DNA of 64,000 bases, taken from NCBI GenBank assembly GCA_017984635.1, contig JAGNZC010000006.1, positions 1 through 64,000 on the forward strand, written 5' to 3'. Below, piece by piece: positions 33,942 to 43,247 of this stretch. Positions within the stretch are counted from its first letter, which is position 1. Every line of letters starts with the position of its first letter. The DNA comes from Crocinitomicaceae bacterium. GTDB lineage: Bacteria > Bacteroidota > Bacteroidia > Flavobacteriales_D > Crocinitomicaceae. The position numbers were made by a program, and so were the translations under genes. Below the pieces are notes generated by a model. That model was not told where the DNA came from. It worked only from the letters and a program-made list of their open reading frames with translations, and did not search any database.

Positions 33942-34014
33942 AATTGTAATTGTTTTTTAAGTTGCACTTCAAAACATTTCGAACATTTATGTATCTTCGC
34001 AAAAAGTAAATTTT

Positions 34015-35154
34015 ATGCGTGTATATTTAGATAATGCAGCTACAACTCCAATTGCGAAAGAAGTGGTTGAAGCGATGATTCCGGTTTTAGAAAATGGATT
34101 TGGAAACCCATCTTCTACGCACTTTTTTGGTCGTCAAACAAAAGCATTAATCGAAACATCGCGCAGAACAGTTGCTAAATTACTTAATTGCCAAGCCTCT
34201 GAAATTATTTTTACTTCTGGTGGAACGGAAGCCGACAATATGGCATTGTTCTCATCCGTTCAATTAATGGGTGTAAAACATATCATCACAACAACCATTG
34301 AACACCACGCTGTAGGTCATACAGCTGAAGCAATTGAAAAAGCTGGTCTTGCTAAAGTTAGCTACGTTAAAATTGACGAAAAAGGGCATGTTGATTTAGC
34401 TGATTTAGAACGTTTGCTTCAAATAGGTGAAAAAACATTGGTTTCTTTGATGCACGCCAACAATGAAATTGCAACCTTACTTCCATTAAAAAAAGTAAGT
34501 GAATTGTGTAGAAAATATAACGCTTTATTTCATTCAGATACGGTACAAACAATGGGACATTATGCATTTGATTTAGCAGATTTGGATATTGATTTCATTA
34601 CATGTGCAGCACACAAATTTCACGGTCCGAAAGGAATCGGTTTTTTATACGTGAATAAAAACGCAAAAGTGGAGGCATTGATACATGGTGGCGCACAAGA
34701 ACGTGGTTTTCGTGGTGGCACAGAAAATGTATACGGAATTGTTGGTTTAGCGAAAGCAATGGAATTAGCTTATGAGGATGTGCAAGCGCATCAAACGCAT
34801 GTTCAACAGTTAAAATCCTATATGATTGAACAATTGAAAGCATCTTTTGACTCAATTTCATTCCATGGAGAAACGGCTCCAGAACGTTCCTTATATACCG
34901 TCTTGAATGTTTGTTTTCCAAAAACGGATAAAGCTGGCATGTTATTGTTCACACTTGATTTAAAAGGTGTAGCAGTAAGTGGTGGAAGTGCTTGTTCTTC
35001 AGGAGCAGCTAAAGGATCGCATGTATTGGAAGGAATAAATGCGGACATGACACGACCAAATACCCGTTTTTCATTTTCTAGATATACCACGAAAGAAGAA
35101 ATCGATTATGCTTTGGAACAAATAAGAATTGTTTTTGAAAAAACATTGGCATAA
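34015..35154 (+). CDS. Cysteine desulfurase (IscS/NifS family)
   Basis: 379-residue fold type I PLP enzyme. The N-terminus YLDNAATTPIAKEVVEAM, the PLP lysine in CAAHKFHGPKGIG (Lys201) and the persulfide-forming cysteine in SGGSACSSGA (Cys327) are all present. It mobilises sulfur from cysteine for Fe-S clusters or thiolated tRNA. Length and the loop around Cys327 fit group I (IscS/NifS-like). No other isc gene is adjacent, so the exact role cannot be fixed. Confidence 0.92.
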   Translation: MRVYLDNAATTPIAKEVVEAMIPVLENGFGNPSSTHFFGRQTKALIETSRRTVAKLLNCQASEIIFTSGGTEADNMALFSSVQLMGVKHIITTTIEHHAVGHTAEAIEKAGLAKVSYVKIDEKGHVDLADLERLLQIGEKTLVSLMHANNEIATLLPLKKVSELCRKYNALFHSDTVQTMGHYAFDLADLDIDFITCAAHKFHGPKGIGFLYVNKNAKVEALIHGGAQERGFRGGTENVYGIVGLAKAMELAYEDVQAHQTHVQQLKSYMIEQLKASFDSISFHGETAPERSLYTVLNVCFPKTDKAGMLLFTLDLKGVAVSGGSACSSGAAKGSHVLEGINADMTRPNTRFSFSRYTTKEEIDYALEQIRIVFEKTLA

Positions 35155-35163
35155 CCAATTATT

Positions 35164-36291
35164 TTGAGTCAATCAAAAAAAAATATTATTTGCTTAAGTT
35201 CTTGGTTTCCTTCTGATGATCAACCGTTTCTCGGGAATTTTATTCAACGACAACTGGAACTATTAGGGACTAATTATTCGATTCAATTCATTCAAACAGT
35301 TGCAGTAAAGCACCAAAAAACGATTGAAGTTGTTCAACTTCAAAAAAATAATTTCATTGAAATTAAAGCAACTTACCCTATTGTAAAATCGAAACTATTA
35401 AAAAAATACTACCAAACGAAAGCGCTTAAAAAAGCGCTATTACAGGTGGACAATCCTCAGTTACTATTAAGTTTTACATTTTTTCCGAAAATTTGGCAAT
35501 TTTTACTCGTTAAAAAAAGACTAAATATTCCTTGGATTCACATTGAGCATGGATCCTATTTTAGAAAAGAAATACAATCTAACTGGACCTTTTTACAACG
35601 TTTCTGGATAAAGAAAGCTTATCAACAAACAGATAAGATTCTCTCTGTATCAGCGTTTTTAGCAAAAGATATGCAAACGGTTGATTCAGTAAAACAAATT
35701 AAAATCATCAAAAATCATATCGATACTCACTTGTTTTCATGGAAAGAAAAAGAAAATAAAAGCGGTATACATTTTTTACACATTTCAACTTTAGATGAAA
35801 AGACTAAAAATCCGAAAGGAATATTCGATGCATTTAAAATACTATCTAATACAACCCCTGATTTTTTATTAACGATTGTTTCAGACGAACCAACAGAAAA
35901 ATGGGAATCGTATGTTAAGCAATTAGAGATTTCTGATAAAGTATGTTTTGTACCGCCGCAGAATTGGGAAAATTTACCGGCTTTTTATCACGAAGCAGAT
36001 GCTTTTGTTTTAAATTCAACCTACGAAACATTTTCAATTGTCTTAGCAGAAGCTTGGGCAACCGGAACACCAACAATCTCAACACCTGTTGGAATTGCCT
36101 ACAATGCTCCATCCTATCTTGGGTTAAATGTAGAACCAAATAATACGCGTTCTTTAGCTGCAGCATTAATTGAATTCACAACCACAAAAAATCAATTTAA
36201 TGCATCAAAAATAAATTCGTATGCTCAACAGTTTGATTCGAAAATAGTATTAGCTGAATTGACTGCTGAAATCGACCAACTTTTATCCTAA
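35164..36291 (+). CDS. Glycosyltransferase family 4-like protein
   Basis: 375 residues, starting at TTG (35164), ten bases after the upstream stop; no upstream ATG is available. The N-terminal GT-B half begins IICLSSWFPSDDQPFLGNF. The C-terminal half carries the donor-site region DAFVLNSTYETFSIVLAEAWATGTP with the E-x7-E pattern (residues about 279-303). Sugar donor and acceptor are unknown; surface polysaccharide or lipid glycosylation is usual for this family. Confidence 0.85.
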   Translation: MSQSKKNIICLSSWFPSDDQPFLGNFIQRQLELLGTNYSIQFIQTVAVKHQKTIEVVQLQKNNFIEIKATYPIVKSKLLKKYYQTKALKKALLQVDNPQLLLSFTFFPKIWQFLLVKKRLNIPWIHIEHGSYFRKEIQSNWTFLQRFWIKKAYQQTDKILSVSAFLAKDMQTVDSVKQIKIIKNHIDTHLFSWKEKENKSGIHFLHISTLDEKTKNPKGIFDAFKILSNTTPDFLLTIVSDEPTEKWESYVKQLEISDKVCFVPPQNWENLPAFYHEADAFVLNSTYETFSIVLAEAWATGTPTISTPVGIAYNAPSYLGLNVEPNNTRSLAAALIEFTTTKNQFNASKINSYAQQFDSKIVLAELTAEIDQLLS

Positions 36292-36737
36292 TGCATAGAA
36301 CTGAAATTCAACAATTGCTTTTATCTGCATTAACAGAAAAAAGAGCTTATTTTCAAACGCTAATTGATGGTATTGTAACTGAAATGGCTGGTAATGCGAA
36401 AAGTTCTGCTGGTGACAAGCATGAAACCAGTATGTCAATGGCGCAAAATGAACAAGAAAAAATAGGTAATCAATTACTTGAACTTGAAAAACAAATCGAA
36501 ATTGTAAAGCGAATATCTGTTGAAAATCAATCCAAAAAAATTGGCATCGGTAGTGTGATTAAAACCTGTGAAAACACATTTTACCTCAGTATAGGCTTTG
36601 GAAAAATAACGTACTCTAATCAATTAGTTTTTTGCATTTCCCCGAATGCTCCTTTAGGACAACTATTTTTAGGAAAAGCAGTCAACGATGAAGTTGTCTT
36701 TAATCAACAAGTCCACAAAATTAGTGCGATTTATTGA
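36291..36737 (+). CDS. GreA/GreB-like protein with N-terminal coiled coil
   Basis: 148 residues. Residues 1-75 are helical and charged (EIQQLLLSALTEKRAYFQTL, then QNEQEKIGNQLLELEKQIEI), resembling a coiled-coil hairpin. The C-terminal part SPNAPLGQLFLGKAVNDEVVF strongly resembles the FKBP-like Gre domain (SPiaraLlGkkvGDeV). I infer an RNA polymerase secondary-channel protein or a Gre relative, although length and acidic tip differ from classical GreA. Such proteins are sometimes labelled 3-oxoacyl-ACP synthase in databases, which the sequence does not support. It overlaps the glycosyltransferase stop by 1 nt. Confidence 0.6.
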   Translation: MHRTEIQQLLLSALTEKRAYFQTLIDGIVTEMAGNAKSSAGDKHETSMSMAQNEQEKIGNQLLELEKQIEIVKRISVENQSKKIGIGSVIKTCENTFYLSIGFGKITYSNQLVFCISPNAPLGQLFLGKAVNDEVVFNQQVHKISAIY

Positions 36738-36742
36738 TGTAT

Positions 36743-38566
36743 TTACTTCACCAACTCAACAAAACCTGTCCCATTCAACGCTTCGTTTTGAATTCCTGTA
36801 GCTGTATATCGGTAAAAATAAACCCCTGGTTTTGCTAATTCGCCCTCTTGTGTCTTACCATCCCAAACAGCATCTAAATCACTGCTTTGAAACACAACAT
36901 TTCCCCAACGATTTAAAATCACAACTTCAAATTTTGTTATATTAATTAAATCAAAATAATACACATCATTTGCCCCGTCTCCATTTGGGCTAAATACATT
37001 GTATGGAATAACATCAATTGGAACAATAATTGGCTCAGGAATAACATTTACTGTTAAAAACGCAGTATCTGTACAATTTCCATTTGTTGCAACTAGAGAA
37101 ACAAGATACGATCCAACTGTATTGTATGTCTGGTTTTGACTTGATAAATCTGTCGTTGTAGTTGTATTTGTATTGCCAAAATCCCACTGAAAATTAGATG
37201 AACCTGTACTTGAATTTTGAAAATCAACTGATAATGGAGCATACCCTGAAAGTGGAGAACCTGAAAGAATTGCATTTGGCGGATTATTTGGCACCACTTC
37301 AATAGAGTCATAACGGAAACAACCATTTACATTTACTTGTATGTAATACCAACCAACTGGCAAATTATCCCAAGAAGAAGCATTAAATGTTGTTGTACTA
37401 TTCGCTCCTGGTCCAGACCACTGAAATTGAGGTGGAACAGCATACGCTGGATCATTTGGATTCGACGGGTCTAAAAGTGTATACACAAAACCATTGCTAG
37501 CACCACAATCAGATGGTTGCATGACAATTGTATCAAAATTCCAATTCATCGATTTAATAGTAACCAACACATTATCTGTAGAAATACAACCATTAGTTGA
37601 AACACCTGTTAATGTGTATGTTCCAGAATTCAACGGATTCGTTGTTGCCCCAATTGTATTGTTACTCCATGAAAAAGTTGTTCCAGGTAAATTAGATGTT
37701 CCTATTAATTGACCTGTTTCATTCGCACAAAATATAATATCAGCACCTGCATTAACTGTTGTTGTATCAAAAGCAATATGAATGGAATCAACTGCTAAAC
37801 AAACAGGTGCGAAAAACACATCGTCTAGTGCAAAATCATTTCCTCCAGCTGCAAGCGCTAAATTCACAATTTTTAAATTAGCAACAGTTGAAGTGCCAGA
37901 ATTCCATAATCCAGAATTTTCAATCCAGGCACAAGATGTAGTATTACAAACCAAAGGGTCAGATATAGCAACATTGTTTATAAAAAGTTGTAATTGAGAA
38001 GGATTATTAGTCGGCTCCACAGACGATTGCCAAAAAGAGAATAGGTAATCTGTATTTGGAGTAATCGTCACTGTTTGTTGCCAAACAGCTGTGTTCCCAG
38101 TTGTTGCACCATTCACAACTAACATGTTTCCTGTACCAGGAGAATGATCGTTACAAGCTCCAAAATTCGTATGAACTAAATTGGGTGATGTGGTAATTGC
38201 ATAAGTTGAAGGGTTAGAAAGTAAGCCATAAGCCCCGCCATTTCCTGGAATGTATTGCGTTGTAAATGAGTTGGCAGTATTCGTTGTTCCTGCTTGAAAA
38301 TTTCCATTTAAAACGATATTAGCTCCAATATTACCCGTTTCGACTTTGTACCAACCAGAATCAGCAACCGTAATTTGATTTACATGGCTCCCACCCGTCC
38401 AATTATAAAATTGGTAACCAGATGGTGCTGATAAGGTCAAGGTGTTTCCGTTACACAAAACTGTATCGTTCCCTAAATTAACTATGGGTTCATTTCCAGT
38501 ACATTGAGCAAATGTATCTGTGGTCAAAAAGAGTAGAATAATTGAAATGAATAATGAAAATTTCAT
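36743..38566 (-). CDS. Secreted multi-domain protein with PKD domain and T9SS type B (gliding motility-associated) C-terminal domain
   Basis: 607 residues. A signal peptide ends near TFAQC. Ig-like segments follow (NLGNDTVLCNGNTLTLSAP), then a jelly-roll-like domain (about 85-255, ending NDFALDDVFF). A PKD domain (APLSVDFQNSSTGSSNFQWDFG) precedes the C-terminal sorting domain YNVFSPNGDGANDVY to FVELVK. The last is the CHU_C type B signal recognised by the type IX secretion system. The protein is expected at the cell surface or outside; ligand unknown. It converges with the Gre-like gene 6 nt away. Confidence 0.9.
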   Translation of the reverse strand: MKFSLFISIILLFLTTDTFAQCTGNEPIVNLGNDTVLCNGNTLTLSAPSGYQFYNWTGGSHVNQITVADSGWYKVETGNIGANIVLNGNFQAGTTNTANSFTTQYIPGNGGAYGLLSNPSTYAITTSPNLVHTNFGACNDHSPGTGNMLVVNGATTGNTAVWQQTVTITPNTDYLFSFWQSSVEPTNNPSQLQLFINNVAISDPLVCNTTSCAWIENSGLWNSGTSTVANLKIVNLALAAGGNDFALDDVFFAPVCLAVDSIHIAFDTTTVNAGADIIFCANETGQLIGTSNLPGTTFSWSNNTIGATTNPLNSGTYTLTGVSTNGCISTDNVLVTIKSMNWNFDTIVMQPSDCGASNGFVYTLLDPSNPNDPAYAVPPQFQWSGPGANSTTTFNASSWDNLPVGWYYIQVNVNGCFRYDSIEVVPNNPPNAILSGSPLSGYAPLSVDFQNSSTGSSNFQWDFGNTNTTTTTDLSSQNQTYNTVGSYLVSLVATNGNCTDTAFLTVNVIPEPIIVPIDVIPYNVFSPNGDGANDVYYFDLINITKFEVVILNRWGNVVFQSSDLDAVWDGKTQEGELAKPGVYFYRYTATGIQNEALNGTGFVELVK

Positions 38567-38623
38567 ACTAATATTATTTATAGCGCTAAAACAATAGACG
38601 TAAATGTATAGAAAATAGTTGTA

Positions 38624-39340
38624 TTAACTTAAATCTGAAAAATTTTGAATACCAATTGTTCGTTCAACAGTAAATCCTTCTGCATATTTTACTCCAATTG
38701 GACGACCAAATTGCAACATTCTTCCTTTGATAAAATCAAAAAATTCTTCTCCAGAAATCGGTGTTGTCGGTTCTGAAGAGTTGGGATCGTAAAACTGTGT
38801 TTTAAATGCTTTAATTGCGTCAATTTTTCGATCTATAAAGGGCGTTACATCAACAACGAAATCTGGTTGTTTGAACTGATCTTGAATGTAATGATACACT
38901 GCTTTTGGTCGATGAGCAGCTTGATTTTCGCTTTGATATGTCGTTTCTATTTTTCTTAATCCTGCTAAAAAGCAAGCTTCTGAAACCAATTTCGCAGCTT
39001 TACCATGATCTGGATGTCGGTCTTCGATTGCATTTGCCAATACAATTTCAGGTTGAAAATGACGAATTTGTTCGATGATTAAACGCAATGACGTTTCATT
39101 TTGCTCAAAAAAACCATCCGCTAACTTTAAATTGACACGCGCTGAAACTCCCATAATGCTAGATGCATCAGCTGCTTCACTATAGCGTGTTTCAATGGTA
39201 CCTCGAGAACCCAATTCTCCTTGCGTTAAATCAACAATAGCAACTGTTTTCCCTAATGAAATATGATGCATAATAGTTCCTGAAGCGGATAATTCAATAT
39301 CATCAGGATGTGCTGCAAATGCTAAAATATCTACTTTCAT
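38624..39340 (-). CDS. bshB1: Bacillithiol biosynthesis deacetylase BshB1
   Basis: 238-residue PIG-L/LmbE family zinc deacetylase. Metal-site motif AHPDDIEL is at the N-terminus and the second site DRHPDHGKAA is near residue 110. Motifs QGELGSRGT and the C-terminal KGRMLQFGRPIGVKYAEGF are specific to BshB1. It deacetylates GlcNAc-malate to GlcN-malate in bacillithiol synthesis. The other bsh genes are not in the window. Confidence 0.93.
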   Translation of the reverse strand: MKVDILAFAAHPDDIELSASGTIMHHISLGKTVAIVDLTQGELGSRGTIETRYSEAADASSIMGVSARVNLKLADGFFEQNETSLRLIIEQIRHFQPEIVLANAIEDRHPDHGKAAKLVSEACFLAGLRKIETTYQSENQAAHRPKAVYHYIQDQFKQPDFVVDVTPFIDRKIDAIKAFKTQFYDPNSSEPTTPISGEEFFDFIKGRMLQFGRPIGVKYAEGFTVERTIGIQNFSDLS

Positions 39341-39378
39341 GTTAGTTAGTTTTGAGTTTTGAGGTGAAATTTAGACAA

Positions 39379-39425
39379 CACTTCGATTTAATCTTAAAGT
39401 CTTTCATCCTTAAATCTTTATATCT
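39379..39425. repeat. Degenerate AATCTTAAAGTCTT-type repeat upstream of bshB1
   Basis: The stretch with AATCTTAAAGTCTTTCATCC and then TTAAATCTTTATATCT is made of the same short words as the larger repeat at 59501-59655. It lies in the 96-bp gap between ccsBA and bshB1. Confidence 0.45.
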
Positions 39426-39436
39426 AATAGAACTTA

Positions 39437-42400
39437 TTAATCATGTGTCAAATTAGCTTTCATTGTTTTTGCATATGAATGATTTCTCACTGCAGCTACA
39501 ACTGTGAACACAACAAATAAACCAGTTGCAATCCAAATGCTGTTTGGTATCGTTCCTAATCCATCACCTTGTGCATACGAATGCAACCCAACTAAATAGA
39601 AATTCACCCCGAAAAATGTGAATAAGATTGCTGTGTAACCCCATAAACTAACTGCGTTGAATAAGAATTTGCCTTTCAATGCAGGAATGTAGCGTAAATG
39701 TAGAATTACAGCATAGACTAAAACAGAAACTAACGCCCATGTTTCTTTTGGATCCCAACCCCAATATCTTCCCCAGGATTCATTGGCCCAAATTCCACCT
39801 AAAAATGTTCCAATGGTCAACATAAACAAACCAATCGTAATTGTCATTTCAGAAACATAGGTAATTTCATTGATGTTCAAGGTTACGATTTGACCATTTT
39901 TCTGGTTTCTAAATAGGTAAAGTGTTAAATTGAAAAAACCTAAAATGGCACCCAATCCTAAAAAGCCATAACTTCCAGTAATGATTGCCACGTGTATCAT
40001 CAACCAATACGATTTCAAAACAGGTTGCAATGGTGTGATTTCTGGATCTAACAAATTCATTTCAGAAACAAAAATCATTAAAAATGCCAAGATCGCTGTT
40101 CCAGCTAAAATAACTGGGTTCTTTTTCGCGAATAAAAATCCTGCAATCATTGTTACCCAGCCGATAAATACAATGGCTTCGTATCCGTTACTCCATGGCG
40201 CGTGACCAGAAATGTACCATCTAAATCCTAAACCTGTTCCATGATAGACAAAAATCACAACTAACAAAGCTGTAAATAGTTTGGAGATAATTTGATACCT
40301 GCGGTTACTTCTTACTGTTGGTTTAACAAAAATTCGAATGAAGAATAGCACCAACAAAACAAATCCAATCACCAAATAAGAATTCATTGCATTTTTGAAA
40401 ATAGTCATTTTGTTGTAACTCACCTCCAATTTAACAGCTGTTTCGGTTGGAACAATTTTGGAAGAAGTTGCACGTTGAAACGCAATCAACTCTTTTAATG
40501 TAGAAGAAACTTTTGAGTAACTCCCAGATTTTGCAGCTTTATCTAATCCTGCAATGTATTTCAACGCCAATTGAGATGAAACAGAATCTTTCTGCATCAA
40601 TTCCATCGTCAAAGGAACATACCACTTATTGCTTGCATCTGCTTTCAACGGAATAATTTTCATGTTTTGCCAGGTAAAAATCGATTCCACAACTTGAAAA
40701 CGTTCGGCAACTTTAATCAATTTTTTATCAAATTCATTGCGTTTCGATTCCATTCGCTGAAAGGCAGTTTGGTATTCTTTTAATAATTTAAATTGGCCTG
40801 TTTGACGATCTGCTAAATCTTGGAAAGAGGCATATTCTCCTGTTAATTTAAATGCAGCTCTTAAATTGGAAGGTACTTGAATTACTTTTTTGGCCATCCA
40901 ATGTTGCGGATACATATGCATACTCATGATGGTTTGCACAGCGTTGTAATTCTCAAATTTATTTTTGCGGTGAATTTTACGTAAAAACTCATCACATAAG
41001 GTATGAAAAGGAACAATTCTTCCTTCAAAATTTTGAACGAGCAATTCAGCTAATTCGTTAGAATGCTCTTTCGAAACGACTCTGAAAACTGCTTTTGCTG
41101 GTGTTGACGCATGGTCGTGATTTGCTTGAGCATTCGCCAATGAAAAACCTGAAACACTAATTAATAAAACAAGTGTTTTTAGCAAAGCCTCTCTTTTTTC
41201 TCTCGACTTTTTTAACAAGTCATTCAATTCTTTGAAACGACCTGCCGGAGCAAACAACGATAATACCATTCCAATTGTCATTAATAAATACCCTAAATAC
41301 GTAATATTCGTTCCCCACCAATCAGCATTAACACTTAACCTTGTTCCTTCTTCATTTTCAGGAGTTTTCGGATCATCTAAATCATAAGCTGATTGAAAGA
41401 ATCTAAATCCTTGGTAATCCATTACATGATTCATAAAAATACGTTGGTTACGTTTGTAGTTGTTTTTCTGATCAACGATAGTTACTTCACTCGCAAATGA
41501 AGAAGGCGCTTCACTTCCAGGATATCGATCTAATTGAAAATCTCTACAAGCGATGGCAAATGGCAATGGAATTTTTGTAGAACCGTATTCCATTTCATAC
41601 GTTAATCCATTCAAATTAAACACTACATGTTCTGGAATTTCTCCCATTCCACCTTTCAATTGAACGATTTTAGTTGTGTTTCCATCACTTACTTTTACTG
41701 TTAAATAATCTGCACCCACTTTTTTATTTCCAGAAGGCATCAACATCATTTTAGCGTGTGGGACGGCTTGTTTGAAAACAATTTGTTGGTTATTCACTTG
41801 GTAAAGTGTCGTTGTGTAAAAAGGAACGATACTATCAGCAGGCACAGCAGTGAACAATTCATCTGGAACAGGCTTTCCTGACTGACGTGCTTTTTGCATT
41901 TCTGCCATTGGTAAATAACGTAAAGGCATTTTGGATTGCAGCATGATCTTGCCATTCTTCTCAAACAGTTGGATGCCTGGCATGGCATCTTTTTTCTCAA
42001 AAGAAATGGCTACCTCTCCTGCTAATAAGAAATTTCCTTTCGTCAAGAAATTAGATTTCATTCCTTCGGTGATAATCTCTAAAGCAGAACCTTTGATCGA
42101 ATCGTTCATCACCAATGAATCAATCATTTTCTTTTTAAAATCAACATACTCAATTGTTAACTCATTTTTATGATTCGGAAAATTCAAGTCAATCGAGAAA
42201 TCATTATTCGTTTGTGGCGACATGAAAACTTTCTCACTGTATGTCATTTGCAATTTCCCATCATTTATTTTCATCCAAAGCATTGGATCCGACGAATAAA
42301 TAAAATCGGATTGTTTTCCTTCTGAAATCTTCATCAATCCTTCAAAGGAATAATAACGCGTCACTCCTGCCCCAATTAAAATGATGATAAACGATAAATG

Positions 42401-42643
42401 GAAAAACAACATCGCCATTTTGGTGCGTTGAACCATTTTATAACGAATGATATTAGCGATTAAGTTCAATCCTAAATAAATCAACAACAATTCAAACCAT
42501 TTCGCATTGTAAACGATGATTTTAGCTGTTTGAATATCGTATTGCGCTTCTAAAAAAGTACCTGCAGCAATTGCAAATAAAAAGACAAGCATGGCAAGCG
42601 CCATCATGCGCATTGAAAAAAACGATTTTGAAAACTTTTCCAT
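39437..42643 (-). CDS. ccsBA: Fused cytochrome c biogenesis protein (ResB-CcsA, CcsBA)
   Basis: 1068 residues from the ATG at 42643 (a TTG further up is rejected). The N-terminal ResB-like half has helices near 12-30 and 45-62 and a large periplasmic domain. A middle segment contains a second helix group and a long helical domain. The C-terminal CcsA half carries the haem-handling WWD motif WGRYWGWDPKETWA near residue 960, with flanking His-bearing helices. The system II fusion exports haem and attaches it to c-type cytochromes such as CcoO and CcoP. Confidence 0.94.
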   Translation of the reverse strand: MEKFSKSFFSMRMMALAMLVFLFAIAAGTFLEAQYDIQTAKIIVYNAKWFELLLIYLGLNLIANIIRYKMVQRTKMAMLFFHLSFIIILIGAGVTRYYSFEGLMKISEGKQSDFIYSSDPMLWMKINDGKLQMTYSEKVFMSPQTNNDFSIDLNFPNHKNELTIEYVDFKKKMIDSLVMNDSIKGSALEIITEGMKSNFLTKGNFLLAGEVAISFEKKDAMPGIQLFEKNGKIMLQSKMPLRYLPMAEMQKARQSGKPVPDELFTAVPADSIVPFYTTTLYQVNNQQIVFKQAVPHAKMMLMPSGNKKVGADYLTVKVSDGNTTKIVQLKGGMGEIPEHVVFNLNGLTYEMEYGSTKIPLPFAIACRDFQLDRYPGSEAPSSFASEVTIVDQKNNYKRNQRIFMNHVMDYQGFRFFQSAYDLDDPKTPENEEGTRLSVNADWWGTNITYLGYLLMTIGMVLSLFAPAGRFKELNDLLKKSREKREALLKTLVLLISVSGFSLANAQANHDHASTPAKAVFRVVSKEHSNELAELLVQNFEGRIVPFHTLCDEFLRKIHRKNKFENYNAVQTIMSMHMYPQHWMAKKVIQVPSNLRAAFKLTGEYASFQDLADRQTGQFKLLKEYQTAFQRMESKRNEFDKKLIKVAERFQVVESIFTWQNMKIIPLKADASNKWYVPLTMELMQKDSVSSQLALKYIAGLDKAAKSGSYSKVSSTLKELIAFQRATSSKIVPTETAVKLEVSYNKMTIFKNAMNSYLVIGFVLLVLFFIRIFVKPTVRSNRRYQIISKLFTALLVVIFVYHGTGLGFRWYISGHAPWSNGYEAIVFIGWVTMIAGFLFAKKNPVILAGTAILAFLMIFVSEMNLLDPEITPLQPVLKSYWLMIHVAIITGSYGFLGLGAILGFFNLTLYLFRNQKNGQIVTLNINEITYVSEMTITIGLFMLTIGTFLGGIWANESWGRYWGWDPKETWALVSVLVYAVILHLRYIPALKGKFLFNAVSLWGYTAILFTFFGVNFYLVGLHSYAQGDGLGTIPNSIWIATGLFVVFTVVAAVRNHSYAKTMKANLTHD

Positions 42644-42667
42644 TTTAGAGCGAAAATTAGTTGGGTA

Positions 42668-42675
42668 CAAAAATA
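42668..42675 (-). promoter_or_regulatory. -7 box upstream of ccsBA
   Basis: On the minus strand TATTTTTG fits TAnnTTTG and lies 24 nt before the ccsBA ATG. No clear TTG is seen 19 bp upstream, so the call is tentative. Confidence 0.4.
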
Positions 42676-42772
42676 CACAATGAAGCGCTTAAAAGAGAAA
42701 AATTAGTTGTAAAAAATCATTGATCGGATAAATTAAAATCAGAAAGCAATTCGTAATCCGTTAATGCAAATA

Positions 42773-42835
42773 TAAAAAAGCGTAATTGTAGCTTCTCAAT
42801 CCAATTTACTTGAATTGAAAAGCTACAATAATTAC
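42773..42835 (-). terminator. Long hairpin terminator after the exported-protein cassette
   Basis: Arms GTAATTGTAGCTTCTCAAT (from 42782) and ATTGAAAAGCTACAATAATTAC (to 42835, 22 bases described as 42814-42835) pair with few mismatches and a small bulge. On the minus strand the hairpin is followed by CTTTTTTAT. It ends transcription of 44149-42855 before ccsBA. Confidence 0.75.
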
Positions 42836-42854
42836 AACTAAATTTGAGCTATAC

Positions 42855-43247
42855 TCAAGGAATGATAACAACCATTACATCTTTTGATGTCTTCGCTCCA
42901 TTGTCGTTTAAATTTACTTCAACAGTAACTCTTACATGAGTTGTATCCGTTAAATTATTTACCCAATGCTCATGGAAAACGTACGCTGATTTTTTAACGG
43001 TTGTTGCAGCCGAATAAAGCACTTCATTGGTTGTTTGATCAACCATTTTCAATGAATACCCATTTAGCATTTCAGCTGCTTGAATGGTTCCTTCAGCGTG
43101 AATTTCTTCACCTAAACTGATGGTGTCATTTACAGCTGGATAAACAAAATTAATGCTTGCTGAAGTGGCAAAAGTTGCTGTTTCTTTTTCGCAACTAATA
43201 ATTGATAATGCGAGAAAAAGCAGCGTAATATATGTTCCTATTTTCAT
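42855..43247 (-). CDS. Small lipoprotein of unknown function (beta-sandwich-like)
   Basis: 130 residues. A lipoprotein signal ends at Cys19 (LALSIISCEKE). The rest is beta-rich (INFVYPAVNDTISLGEEIHAEG and later THVRVTVEVNL), with a HEHWVNN segment that could bind metal. It may belong to the DUF4625 group, but I am not certain. The start overlaps the 3' end of the upstream barrel gene by 4 nt, so the two are co-translated. Confidence 0.7.
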   Translation of the reverse strand: MKIGTYITLLFLALSIISCEKETATFATSASINFVYPAVNDTISLGEEIHAEGTIQAAEMLNGYSLKMVDQTTNEVLYSAATTVKKSAYVFHEHWVNNLTDTTHVRVTVEVNLNDNGAKTSKDVMVVIIP

